A stretch of DNA of 10,204 bases from Candidatus Altimarinota bacterium (GCA_905478675.1 CAJQJI010000059.1:1-10204), one strand, 5' to 3'. Shown: positions 1 through 6,065, counted from the first letter of the stretch. Made by a program: numbers and translations. Notes: generated by a model from the sequence alone, not told the origin.

Positions 1-645
1 AAGATTAATTTGTTCGGCGACGCTTGTTTTAACCGATTGCGTTAAGGTTTCGGGCGTAAAATAAATCCCTTCTGGGCCATCGGAATTTTGTAGTTCGTCA
101 CTCGGGAGGCTTAAGGCCGCACAAGCCGCTAGCACTTTTATAAGTTGCTTTGGCGTAAGTTTAACCTTCTTTTTAAGTTTATGAAGTAAGCTTCCATTTA
201 AGAAGGCGGCCGGCTTTGGAGCTAACGCCTCTGGTGAAAGCTGGCGCGCAGGCTCCTTAATTGTATTTTGTTCGGTTCGGGGTTGGTTTGCTTTGCTCTG
301 CTTTAGTAAACTTTCAAGTGTAAGGTTATGAAAGACTCTAATCTCTGGAGGGAGAGTGTTAAAAAGATTTTCTAGTTCTTGCTGGAAAAGTTCGGCAAAG
401 CGTTCGGGGTTTTCTTGCAGCCGCGCCTCTAAATATTCTGTTTGTAGTTTATGCGCTACGTCAAACAGATGCTGAGCAAAGTCTTGTACGTCCGCCGAAT
501 CAGGGTCCGCTTGCTGCGTAATCGATTCAAGATACTGCAATGATTGGGTTATGTTTGAAAACTCAGATCCTGCTTCAAATTTTAAATATTTAAGAAACTT
601 AGCAAACTCTAAGTCGGAATTGGAATCGTGAAAATCTAAAGCCAT
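1..645 (-). CDS. Unrecognised protein, C-terminus cut by the window edge
   Basis: An open frame of 215 codons runs leftward from an ATG at 643-645 to the window edge without a stop. I do not recognise the family. The first ~115 residues are acidic and look mainly helical (rich in Leu, Glu, Gln, Phe; many Gln-Glu pairs). A linker rich in Pro, Gln and Lys follows at ~117-147. Then comes a basic stretch (residues 156-170, HKLKKKVKLTPKQLIK) leading into a short hydrophobic run at ~168-181 (LIKVLAACAALSLP). That run could be a membrane segment or a buried helix, but it is short for a full transmembrane helix. The start is supported by a good promoter whose predicted transcription start falls on the A of the ATG. 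The gene lies behind the dienelactone hydrolase gene on the same strand but has its own promoter. That it is a real gene is likely; its function is unknown. Confidence 0.72.
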   Translation of the reverse strand, partial: MALDFHDSNSDLEFAKFLKYLKFEAGSEFSNITQSLQYLESITQQADPDSADVQDFAQHLFDVAHKLQTEYLEARLQENPERFAELFQQELENLFNTLPPEIRVFHNLTLESLLKQSKANQPRTEQNTIKEPARQLSPEALAPKPAAFLNGSLLHKLKKKVKLTPKQLIKVLAACAALSLPSDELQNSDGPEGIYFTPETLTQSVKTSVAEQINL

Positions 646-680
646 TGTTTTATTTTAGCATAATTCAATCAACTTATCAA
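646..680 (-). promoter_or_regulatory. Promoter of the left-edge gene, predicted leaderless
   Basis: On the minus strand, TTGATA (675-680) and TAAAAT (652-657) are separated by exactly 17 bp. Only six bases (646-651) separate the -10 box from the ATG at 643-645, so a start about 7 nt after the -10 box coincides with the initiation codon. No Shine-Dalgarno sequence could fit. The boxes are seen directly; leaderless transcription is inferred. Confidence 0.6.
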
Positions 681-690
681 TTGTCCGAGA

Positions 691-729
691 AAGCACGACG
701 AATGATCGTGCTTACGTTTAATTTTTTTT
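691..729 (+). terminator. Hairpin followed by a T-run
   Basis: A perfect 8-bp stem (AAGCACGA 691-698 pairs with TCGTGCTT 706-713) with a 7-base loop is followed on the plus strand by eight T at 722-729. The T-run is on the plus side, although both flanking genes run leftward. It would therefore stop transcription coming from the left, for example antisense transcripts. Read leftward it has an A-run before the stem but no U-run after it, so it would be a poor terminator for the dienelactone hydrolase gene. Confidence 0.4.
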
Positions 730-736
730 CTAAATA

Positions 737-1600
737 CTACAAGTTAGCTTCTAAAAATTCAATCGTTCGCTCCCAAGCTTGAGCGGCCGATTCAGCTTGA
801 TAGGCATCGCTTTCTTCGTTGGCAAAAGCGTGCCCAGCGTTCGGGTAAATGTAAACGGCATGATTGCCGTTAAGGGTTTCCAAATTGGCTTTAAACTGTT
901 TAACATCGTCGACTAAAATACTAGTATCTTCTTCCCCAAAATGACCTAGAATTTGGGTTTTCATCATGCTTAAATCGTCATCGGCGCTAAAGCGACCGTA
1001 GTACATAACCGAAGCTTTGGTCCCTAAATTGTTTTTGGCCATGTTGTAACTCCATTGCCCCCCAAAACACCAGCCGACACTTCCAATTCGGTCTGCAGCG
1101 ACGCTACTTTGTGATTGTAGATACGTCGTGGCGGCATTCAGGTTCGCAAACGCTCCGTCGGTGTTTTCACGGACAGCGCCCGCTAAGGCGCCCGCTTGAT
1201 CTGGGGTCGTCGCACTTTCGCCATTATACAAATCAACGGCTAGTACGGCGTAACCTTCAGCGGCATAGTCACGCGCCATACCTCGTACTTGATCATTTAA
1301 GCCCCACCATTCATGAATCATTACAATCCCAGGGAACGGGCCTTCACCTTCTGGCATAGCCAAATACCCCTCGACCTCTGTTCCTGTTTCGGTCGTATGG
1401 TATACCACGTCTTCTGTGCTGATTTGAGAAAACTGTGGGAGACCGGTGAATTCATTGAATCTTTCAGTAGCTTCTTCAGAACTTAGTATTTCTGGGGTTG
1501 TGGGCTCATTTACAGCCATAGGGATTTCTTCATTACTGGGCGCCTGCACTTGGCAGCCAGCTAGAAATAAAACGAAAGCGAAGAGGGGAAAGTTTTTCAT
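737..1600 (-). CDS. Dienelactone hydrolase family lipoprotein
   Basis: An alpha/beta-hydrolase of the dienelactone hydrolase (DLH) family, 287 aa, predicted to act outside the cytoplasmic membrane. Residues 1-16 form a lipoprotein signal peptide: MKNF, a hydrophobic core, then the lipobox LAGC with Cys16 as the lipidated residue. An acidic linker runs to ~60. The DLH signatures follow: HEWWG (96-100, with the family's conserved Glu97), nucleophile elbow GWCFGG with Cys178, Asp225 in GEEDTS, and His257 in AGHAFANE, giving a complete Cys-Asp-His triad. A longer frame opens at 1720, but it would bury the signal peptide behind 40 unrelated residues and overlap leuS, so the ATG at 1598-1600 is chosen. 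AAGG 9 nt upstream is a weak ribosome site. A weak -10 (GATAAG, 1611-1616 on the minus strand) lies 10 nt upstream. Classical DLH acts in chloroaromatic breakdown; nothing nearby supports that, so the substrate is unknown. Confidence 0.9.
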   Translation of the reverse strand: MKNFPLFAFVLFLAGCQVQAPSNEEIPMAVNEPTTPEILSSEEATERFNEFTGLPQFSQISTEDVVYHTTETGTEVEGYLAMPEGEGPFPGIVMIHEWWGLNDQVRGMARDYAAEGYAVLAVDLYNGESATTPDQAGALAGAVRENTDGAFANLNAATTYLQSQSSVAADRIGSVGWCFGGQWSYNMAKNNLGTKASVMYYGRFSADDDLSMMKTQILGHFGEEDTSILVDDVKQFKANLETLNGNHAVYIYPNAGHAFANEESDAYQAESAAQAWERTIEFLEANL

Positions 1601-1643
1601 CAATTCAAACCTTATCGAACCAAGAAGGCTCTGTAAATAAAGA

Positions 1644-1681
1644 TTGAGTTTTACGACGCTGAAGACTAGAATCACCGCACT
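1644..1681 (+). promoter_or_regulatory. leuS promoter with almost no leader
   Basis: TTGAGT (1644-1649) and TAGAAT (1667-1672) are separated by 17 bp. Nine bases lie between the -10 box and the leuS ATG at 1682, so the predicted leader is only 2-3 nt. No purine-rich ribosome site is present before the start. No T-box leader, which often controls aminoacyl-tRNA synthetase genes in Firmicutes, could fit in the 81-bp gap. Confidence 0.55.
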
Positions 1682-4111
1682 ATGAAATACGACCATCAAG
1701 CGATCGAACTTAAATGGCAAAAATTTTGGGAGGATAACAAAACTTTTAAAGCCATCGAAGATACTTCTAAAGAAAAATACTACGCCTTAGATATGTTCCC
1801 GTATCCGTCAGGGGCGGGGTTGCATGTTGGGCATCCATTAGGCTACACCGCCACCGATATTATCAGCCGATACAAGCGGCATAAAGGTTTTAATGTGTTG
1901 CACCCCATGGGCTGGGATGCGTTTGGTTTACCCGCCGAAAATTTTGCGATTAAAACCGGCGTGCACCCAAAAATTTCTACCGCGGAAAACGAAGCCAACT
2001 TTAAACGACAAATTCAAGCCCTTGGGTTTAGTTATGATTGGGATCGTAGTTTTTCAACGACGGATCCTGATTATTACAAATGGTCACAGTGGATTTTTCT
2101 GCAACTGTATAAAAAAGGGTTAGCGTATGAAGAAGCTAAAGCCATGAACTGGTGTCCTAAATGTAAAATTGTAGCCGCGAATGAAGAAGTAGAACAGGGG
2201 ATGCATGAGCGTTGTGGTTCTCCGGTGGAGAAACGAAATTTAAAACAATGGATGTTTCGGATTACCGATTACGCCGAACGACTGTTAAACGATTTAGACG
2301 ATTTGCCAGAGTGGCCTGAAAAAATCATCGCTATGCAGAAAAACTGGATTGGGAAATCTGAAGGGGCCGAAGTAGATTTTGAAATTAAAGGTGAAAAAGT
2401 GCGTGTGTACACCACTCGGCCAGACACGTTATTTGGCGCGACCTATTTTGTGTTATCGCCCGAACACCCCTTAGTAGCTGATATTACCACGGATGAACAA
2501 CGCGAAGCCGTTGAAGCCTATAAAGCCGAAGTGGCGGCCAAGTCTGATTTAGAGCGGACCGAACTGAATAAAGATAAATCAGGCGTGTTTACCGGCGCGT
2601 ACGCGGTAAATCCTGTGAACGGAAAGGAAATTCCGGTTTGGATCGCTGATTACGTGTTAATGAGTTACGGCACGGGGGCCATTATGGCTGTACCCGCTCA
2701 TGATGAACGCGATATGGAGTTTGCTGAAAAATTTGCCCTAGAAATTATTGATGTAGTGGGCGGTATTGATTCTCCGTTTCAAAAAACGGGAGGAACCATG
2801 ATTAACTCAGACTTTTTGAATGGTTTAACGGTAGATGAAGCGATAGCCAAGATGATTCAATGGCTGGAAGAAAACGGTAAAGGCGAAAAGAAAACCAACT
2901 ACAAATTACGAGACTGGATTTTCACCCGTCAGCGTTATTGGGGAGAACCAATTCCGCTAGTGTTTGATGAAGCGGGTAAATCGTACCCATTACATGATTC
3001 ACAACTCCCGTTAGAATTACCGGAAACACCAAACTATGAACCCTCTGCCGATGGGCAATCACCGTTGGCTAAAATTGAGACTTGGGTGAACGTAAAAGGC
3101 GATATTCAAGACGATGGAACGGTGATTATTTCAGAGAATGGATCACAATCATTTACCCGAGAAACCTCTACTATGCCAAACTGGGCGGGGAGTAGTTGGT
3201 ATTGGCTACGGTTTATGGATCCGCACAATGATCAAGAATTTTGTTCAAAAGAAAAAGAAGCCTATTGGGGGCCAGTTGATTTATACGTCGGGGGGGCCGA
3301 ACATGCCGTGTTGCATCTTTTATATGGTCGATTCTGGCACAAGGTGTTGTTTGATCTTGGGTTTGTTTCCACCAAAGAACCGTTTAAAAAACTGGTCAAT
3401 CAAGGCATGATTGCCGCTGAAGACGGACGTAAAATGTCTAAATCTTTAGGGAACGTGATTAACCCCGATGACGTAGTAGCCGAATACGGCGCCGACACTT
3501 TGCGCTGTTACGAAATGTTTATGGGCCCATTTGAACAAGGCAAAGCCTGGAGCATGGGGTCAGTAGGCGGTATTAGAAAATTTTTAGACCGGGTGAATCG
3601 ATATTTTATGGAACACGACGTGGCCGAAGTTTGCCCGAGTGATGAACTGATTTCACTGACACACAAAACCGTTAAAAAAGTAGGGGAAGATATTGAAGCG
3701 TTCCGTTTTAATACGGCCATTTCGCAAATGATGGTGTGGATGAACGAGTTTTCAAAACTCGATCACATTCCTAAAATCGCCGGCGGTAAGTTTATTCGTT
3801 TACTCAGTCCGTTTGCGCCCCATTTAGCCGAAGAGATTTGGCACACCAAATTTAAACCCGACAGTGAAACGATTGTCTTTGAACCGTGGCCAAGTTATGA
3901 CGAAAAATATTTGGTGGAAGATACGGTGACCTACGCGGTACAAGTAAACGGAAAAGTTCGGGCTGAATTACCAATGCCTGCTGATAGCGGAAAAGACGAC
4001 GTTATTGCTGCCGCCAAAGAAATTGAAAAAATCACACAGTATTTAAGCGAAGGCGACGTAAAAAAAGAAATTTTTGTCCCCGGGAAGATTGTGGGATTTG
4101 TAGTGAAATAA
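1682..4111 (+). CDS. leuS: Leucyl-tRNA synthetase
   Basis: Class I aminoacyl-tRNA synthetase (EC 6.1.1.4) that charges tRNA-Leu with leucine in the cytoplasm; 809 aa, a normal length for a bacterial LeuRS. The Rossmann-fold HIGH signature appears as HVGH (48-51) after YPSGAGL. A zinc-binding insertion is suggested by CPKC (158-161) and HERC (175-178). The CP1 editing domain (~225-415) carries the threonine-rich TTRPDTL (244-250) and GTGAIMAVPAHDERD (330-344); Asp341 and Asp344 match the conserved editing aspartates, so hydrolysis of mischarged tRNA should be intact. The catalytic core resumes with RDWIFTRQRYWGEPIP. The KMSKS loop is perfect (584-588). The tail holds the helical anticodon-binding domain and a small C-terminal domain from ~750 (YAVQVNGKVRAEL). 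It is divergently arranged with the dienelactone hydrolase gene. A repeat unit begins only 9 bp after the stop. Apart from the missing ribosome site, nothing in the gene is unusual. Confidence 0.98.
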   Translation: MKYDHQAIELKWQKFWEDNKTFKAIEDTSKEKYYALDMFPYPSGAGLHVGHPLGYTATDIISRYKRHKGFNVLHPMGWDAFGLPAENFAIKTGVHPKISTAENEANFKRQIQALGFSYDWDRSFSTTDPDYYKWSQWIFLQLYKKGLAYEEAKAMNWCPKCKIVAANEEVEQGMHERCGSPVEKRNLKQWMFRITDYAERLLNDLDDLPEWPEKIIAMQKNWIGKSEGAEVDFEIKGEKVRVYTTRPDTLFGATYFVLSPEHPLVADITTDEQREAVEAYKAEVAAKSDLERTELNKDKSGVFTGAYAVNPVNGKEIPVWIADYVLMSYGTGAIMAVPAHDERDMEFAEKFALEIIDVVGGIDSPFQKTGGTMINSDFLNGLTVDEAIAKMIQWLEENGKGEKKTNYKLRDWIFTRQRYWGEPIPLVFDEAGKSYPLHDSQLPLELPETPNYEPSADGQSPLAKIETWVNVKGDIQDDGTVIISENGSQSFTRETSTMPNWAGSSWYWLRFMDPHNDQEFCSKEKEAYWGPVDLYVGGAEHAVLHLLYGRFWHKVLFDLGFVSTKEPFKKLVNQGMIAAEDGRKMSKSLGNVINPDDVVAEYGADTLRCYEMFMGPFEQGKAWSMGSVGGIRKFLDRVNRYFMEHDVAEVCPSDELISLTHKTVKKVGEDIEAFRFNTAISQMMVWMNEFSKLDHIPKIAGGKFIRLLSPFAPHLAEEIWHTKFKPDSETIVFEPWPSYDEKYLVEDTVTYAVQVNGKVRAELPMPADSGKDDVIAAAKEIEKITQYLSEGDVKKEIFVPGKIVGFVVK

Positions 4112-4157
4112 ATATAAAATCGTCTTTTCGACTGGAAGGTAAAACGGAGATAAAAAT

Positions 4158-4190
4158 AGAGCGGAGAAATCTTCCGCTCTGTTTATATTG
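4158..4190 (+). terminator. Hairpin inside repeat copy 1, possible leuS terminator
   Basis: AGAGCGGA (4158-4165) pairs perfectly with TCCGCTCT (4173-4180) around GAAATCT, followed by GTTTATATTG. The stem is good but the T-run is poor. It is the first strong hairpin 47 bp after the leuS stop, and it could also pair within a much larger 97-bp hairpin. The repeat may thus supply the 3' end of the leuS transcript. Confidence 0.4.
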
Positions 4191-4393
4191 AGTCTTTAAG
4201 ATTCGGTTGAAAAGACGTCGTCGGCTGAAGTTCATAATGTGCCAAACTTCCTTTAACCTTTCCTGATACCAAGCGGAAGATTTCTCCACTCAGTATTAAA
4301 CTGTATTTTATAACTCGGTCGAAACGACATTTTTTAATATTAAGTTTTTATTAAATCGTCTTTTCGACTGGAAGGTAAAACGGAGGTAAAAAT

Positions 4394-4426
4394 AGAGCGG
4401 AGAAATCTTCCGCTCTGTTTATATTG
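4394..4426 (+). terminator. Same hairpin in repeat copy 2
   Basis: An identical stem, AGAGCGGA (4394-4401) with TCCGCTCT (4409-4416), lies 236 bp downstream of the first, again followed by GTTTATATTG. As in copy 1, the weak T-run leaves its role as a terminator uncertain. In copy 3 the corresponding stem is broken where the nuclease gene region begins. Confidence 0.35.
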
Positions 4427-4593
4427 AGGCTTTAAGATTCGGTTGAAAAGACGTCGTCGGCTGAAGTTCATAATGTGCCAAACGGCCTTTAACCTTTCCT
4501 GATACAAGGCAGAAGATTTCTCCACTCAGTATTAAACTGTATTTTATAACTCGGTCGAAACGACATTTTTTAATATTAAGTTTTTATTAAACC

Positions 4594-5007
4594 GTCTTTT
4601 CGACTGGAGGTTAAAACGGAGGTAAAAATAGAACGGAGAAATCTTCCTTTTTGTATCTTCATGAAACAGCCCTGCGTCTACATCATCGCCAGTAATTCGC
4701 TCTGCCTGTATGTTGGAATCACCAGTAACCTTCCACAAAGACTTTATCAACATAAAGAAAAATTGGTGACAGGCTTCTCTCAAAAATATAATTGCACCAG
4801 GCTTTTGTATTATGAACCAGTGGAGGAGATGCTTTCAGCCATTGAACGTGAAAAACAAATTAAAAAATGGAATAGAGCGAAGAAGCTAAAGCTGATAGAA
4901 ATTAATAATCCTAGATATAAAGATTTATCAGAGGAGTTTCTTTGATACAAATGCGAAGATTTCTCCGCTCAGTACTAAATTGTATTTTATAACTCGGTCG
5001 AAAAGAC
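4594..5007 (+). mobile_element. GIY-YIG gene between ~54-bp imperfect inverted repeats
   Basis: The third repeat copy begins like the other two (GTCTTTTCGAC 4594-4604) and ends with the exact inverse, GTCGAAAAGAC (4997-5007). The arms extend inward to 4647 and 4954 without a length difference. They pair perfectly over 11 bp at the outer ends and over 13 bp at the inner ends (CGGAGAAATCTTC 4634-4646 with GAAGATTTCTCCG 4955-4967), and more loosely between. The core is the GIY-YIG gene and its short flanks, replacing the roughly 100-bp core of copies 1 and 2. TATTAAA lies just outside both ends (4585-4591 and 5009-5015). No transposase is present. A small nuclease gene inside terminal inverted repeats beside gene-less copies suggests a self-spreading element; that activity is inferred, not shown. 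Confidence 0.6.
4661..4945 (+). CDS. Small single-domain GIY-YIG nuclease
   Basis: A 94-residue stand-alone GIY-YIG domain of the kind often labelled UvrC-like or YhbQ/UPF0213-like. The paired motif appears as VYI (6-8) and YVGI (17-20). It is followed by Arg27 and His31 in the first helix (NLPQRLYQH) and by AIEREKQIKKW (60-70), which carries the likely metal-binding glutamate (Glu62 or Glu64), then INNPRYKDLS near the end. All residues expected for cleavage are therefore present. It has no extra DNA-binding domain, unlike intron homing nucleases. The gene sits inside the inverted repeats of the third repeat copy and has neither a ribosome site nor a -10 box close to its ATG, unlike its neighbours. 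It probably cuts DNA; whether it serves the repeat's spread or has a cell role cannot be told from the sequence. Confidence 0.88.
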   Translation: MKQPCVYIIASNSLCLYVGITSNLPQRLYQHKEKLVTGFSQKYNCTRLLYYEPVEEMLSAIEREKQIKKWNRAKKLKLIEINNPRYKDLSEEFL

Positions 5008-5028
5008 CTATTAAATTTAGAAAAAATC

Positions 5029-5086
5029 GAATCAAGTTCGGCATGACACAACTATAAATTTGTCATCCTGAATTTATTTCAGGATC
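5029..5086. repeat. Two inverted copies of a GTCATCCTGAA-type repeat
   Basis: The copy at 5061-5086 starts TGTCATCCTGAA and contains a perfect 8-bp inverted repeat (ATCCTGAA 5065-5072 with TTCAGGAT 5078-5085, 5-base loop). A diverged copy lies in the opposite orientation at 5029-5048 (GAATCAAGTTCGGCATGACA), matching the inverse of the first at about 15 of 20 positions. From general knowledge, sequences of the form GTCATCCTGAA-N-TTCAGGATC are dispersed repeats in many bacterial genomes. Here the pair stands 21 bp after the GIY-YIG element. It could fold as one larger hairpin. Confidence 0.6.
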
Positions 5087-5109
5087 TTCAATATTTTAAA
5101 ACGCATCAA

Positions 5110-5175
5110 AGACCGGTCTCCAAACGTTGGTTTGTACGCAGAGACCGGTCTTACTAGAAACCGAGACCGGTCTCG
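5110..5175. promoter_or_regulatory. Three phased AGACCGGTCT palindromes, likely operator
   Basis: The perfect 10-bp palindrome AGACCGGTCT occurs at 5110-5119, 5142-5151 and 5164-5173. The third extends to a 14-bp perfect palindrome, CGAGACCGGTCTCG (5162-5175). Centres are 32 and 22 bp apart, about three and two helical turns, which would put all three sites on one face of the DNA. They lie roughly 55-110 bp upstream of the predicted start of the small membrane-protein gene at 5221. This layout fits a dimeric regulator binding cooperatively. The regulator is not encoded in the window. The palindromes and spacing are seen directly; their regulatory role is inferred. Confidence 0.6.
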
Positions 5176-5212
5176 TAACTCAATTTGCCAAAACCCTTTC
5201 CACCCTTTACCT

Positions 5213-5218
5213 TATAAG
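5213..5218 (+). promoter_or_regulatory. Possible -10 box of the small membrane-protein gene
   Basis: TATAAG at 5213-5218 is the only good -10 match near the start. The nearest -35-like hexamer, TTGCCA (5185-5190), is 22 bp away, which is too far. A poor -35 is what one expects of a promoter that needs an activator, in line with the palindromes just upstream. The box lies 2 nt before the first ATG (5221) but 8 nt before the third codon, also ATG (5227). Confidence 0.4.
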
Positions 5219-5220
5219 AC

Positions 5221-5379
5221 ATGAATATGAAAACTGCCGGTATCGTTATGGCCGTATTGGCCGCGTTGATGATAGTGATGGGACTGGGGCCGCTCAGCAT
5301 TCCAATGCTAACGCCACCTTTAGTGAGTGGTATTGGGTTTGCGGTGGTGGCGTATATGTTTTACACGCACAAGCACTAA
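5221..5379 (+). CDS. Small two-helix membrane protein, 50-52 aa
   Basis: A short open frame encodes a very hydrophobic protein of 52 residues starting MNMKTAGIV. Two likely transmembrane helices (about residues 5-22, rich in Ala, Val, Met and Leu, and about 33-48, SGIGFAVVAYMFY) are joined by a Pro-containing loop (GPLSIPMLTPP), and the end is basic (THKH). I know no family for it. Support comes from its clean two-helix pattern, the regulatory-looking sequence upstream, and a stop that fits exactly against the convergent gene (4-bp overlap, 5376-5379). No ribosome site is seen. If TATAAG is the -10 box, translation would begin at the third codon (5227), giving 50 aa; the longer form is listed because nothing excludes it. 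A longer frame over the same DNA (5127-5426) lacks any protein character. Confidence 0.65.
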   Translation: MNMKTAGIVMAVLAALMIVMGLGPLSIPMLTPPLVSGIGFAVVAYMFYTHKH

Positions 5380-6065
5380 GCTTGTTTTTTCGCCTGCCCT
5401 TTTTTGTAAACGCCATACGCCCCTAAAACAGCCGCAATGCCTAGGGCGGTGGCGTTTATATTTTGGTATAAAGCGCTGTCTAGTTCTAATCCCAGAGCTG
5501 AAAGCCCTTTTTCGCGTATTAAATTTTCACCAACCAGGCCAATGCCGGCGGTGTTCTGCAAAAGAGTTTTGCCTTTGCCCGCCCAGTTGGCCCGAGTGCT
5601 GGATTCAAGTTTATTATCAACCCTGCAGTTAGCAGGTTTTATAATCGCGTTGACGGCTTCTTTAACTTGAGCCATGACCGGGCCGCGCTGTGCCGTTGAA
5701 ACGTAATCCACACAAAAATTGGCAAAATAACTAATAGCAACCTGTGGATTTGAGTTTTGGGCGACCACATAGAGGGCGGTTAAATAGGTTTTTACTTTGT
5801 CGAGTAATGGGTCGAGCTTCGCGCCTTCTAACGTTTTTAGTTTTTCCGGCCAGCTTCGAGCGACTTTCCCATCGGCTAAATCAGATATTCCGCCAATCGC
5901 CATCCCGCCTAAGGCCGCTAAATTACTAGTTCCAATACTGGCTTCAACCGCAAACCCCGTAGTTTGAGCCGCAACGCCCCAAGCACCAATTCGGTTTGGG
6001 TGCAGGGGGCCGTCAACATCAAAAACAGCGGGTGGTTGTTCTGGGGTATTAAAAGTTTCACTCAT
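5376..6065 (-). CDS. CDP-alcohol phosphatidyltransferase-like membrane protein
   Basis: A 229-residue protein with the signature of enzymes that join a CDP-linked lipid to an alcohol (PgsA, PssA and relatives) in the cytoplasmic membrane. It carries Asp62, Asp65-Gly66, Ala69-Arg70, Gly81, Asp85 and Asp89 (SDLADGKVAR, then GAKLDPLLDKV), that is D-x2-D-G-x2-A-R-x10-G-x3-D-x3-D. The family normally has 8 residues between AR and G; here there are 10. Other family-like stretches are HPNRIG (22-27) and GKGKTLLQ (163-170), which resembles the GKxKTxxQ of PgsA. The helices are less hydrophobic than usual and rich in Ala and Gly. It might make phosphatidylglycerol phosphate or another phospholipid, or be a diverged, repurposed member. 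It diverges from the N-formylglutamate amidohydrolase-like gene and overlaps the small membrane gene tail to tail by 4 bp. The stop is TAG; the start ATG at 6063-6065 has no Shine-Dalgarno sequence. Confidence 0.72.
   Translation of the reverse strand: MSETFNTPEQPPAVFDVDGPLHPNRIGAWGVAAQTTGFAVEASIGTSNLAALGGMAIGGISDLADGKVARSWPEKLKTLEGAKLDPLLDKVKTYLTALYVVAQNSNPQVAISYFANFCVDYVSTAQRGPVMAQVKEAVNAIIKPANCRVDNKLESSTRANWAGKGKTLLQNTAGIGLVGENLIREKGLSALGLELDSALYQNINATALGIAAVLGAYGVYKKGQAKKQA

Larger units (their letters stand above)
4121..4592. repeat. Two tandem 236-bp repeat units behind leuS
   Basis: Positions 4121-4356 and 4357-4592 are two head-to-tail copies with a period of exactly 236 bp and, by eye, about seven or eight substitutions between them. 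Each begins with CGTCTTTTCGAC, ends its structured part with GTCGAAACGAC, and closes with a T/A-rich spacer of about 28 bp. The first 97 bp of each (4121-4217 in copy 1) is an imperfect palindrome: two 45-bp arms around a 7-base loop, paired best at the ends (CGTCTTTTC with GAAAAGACG) and next to the loop (AGAGCGGA with TCCGCTCT). The frames seen in these copies are not conserved as proteins. A third, altered copy carrying a nuclease gene follows at once. I read the copies as non-autonomous, MITE-like derivatives of that element. Confidence 0.85.

Noticed and set aside
1601..1720. A 40-residue N-terminal extension of the dienelactone hydrolase gene with start at 1720
   Set aside because: It would hide a perfect lipoprotein signal peptide and overlap the leuS start; the ATG at 1598-1600 explains the protein.
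4032..4783. Similar leftward reading frames of 61-85 aa across the 236-bp repeats, looking like a duplicated gene family
   Set aside because: Their similarity comes from the DNA repeat itself; they begin and end in palindromes, lack any start context, and one overlaps the leuS end.
4121..5008. CRISPR array from the regular repeats behind leuS
   Set aside because: The units are 236 bp, contain nested palindromes and have identical rather than unique intervening sequence; no cas gene is present.
5110..5175. CRISPR-like array from three AGACCGGTCT copies
   Set aside because: The repeats are only 10 bp and the gaps (22 and 12 bp) unequal; operator sites fit better.
5127..5426. A 99-aa plus-strand frame over the small membrane gene
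   Set aside because: It reads the operator palindromes and the membrane gene in another frame and has no protein-like pattern.
6008..6025. HAD-phosphatase motif from FDVDGP near the start of the phosphatidyltransferase-like protein
   Set aside because: The remaining HAD motifs are absent, while all CDP-alcohol phosphatidyltransferase residues are present.
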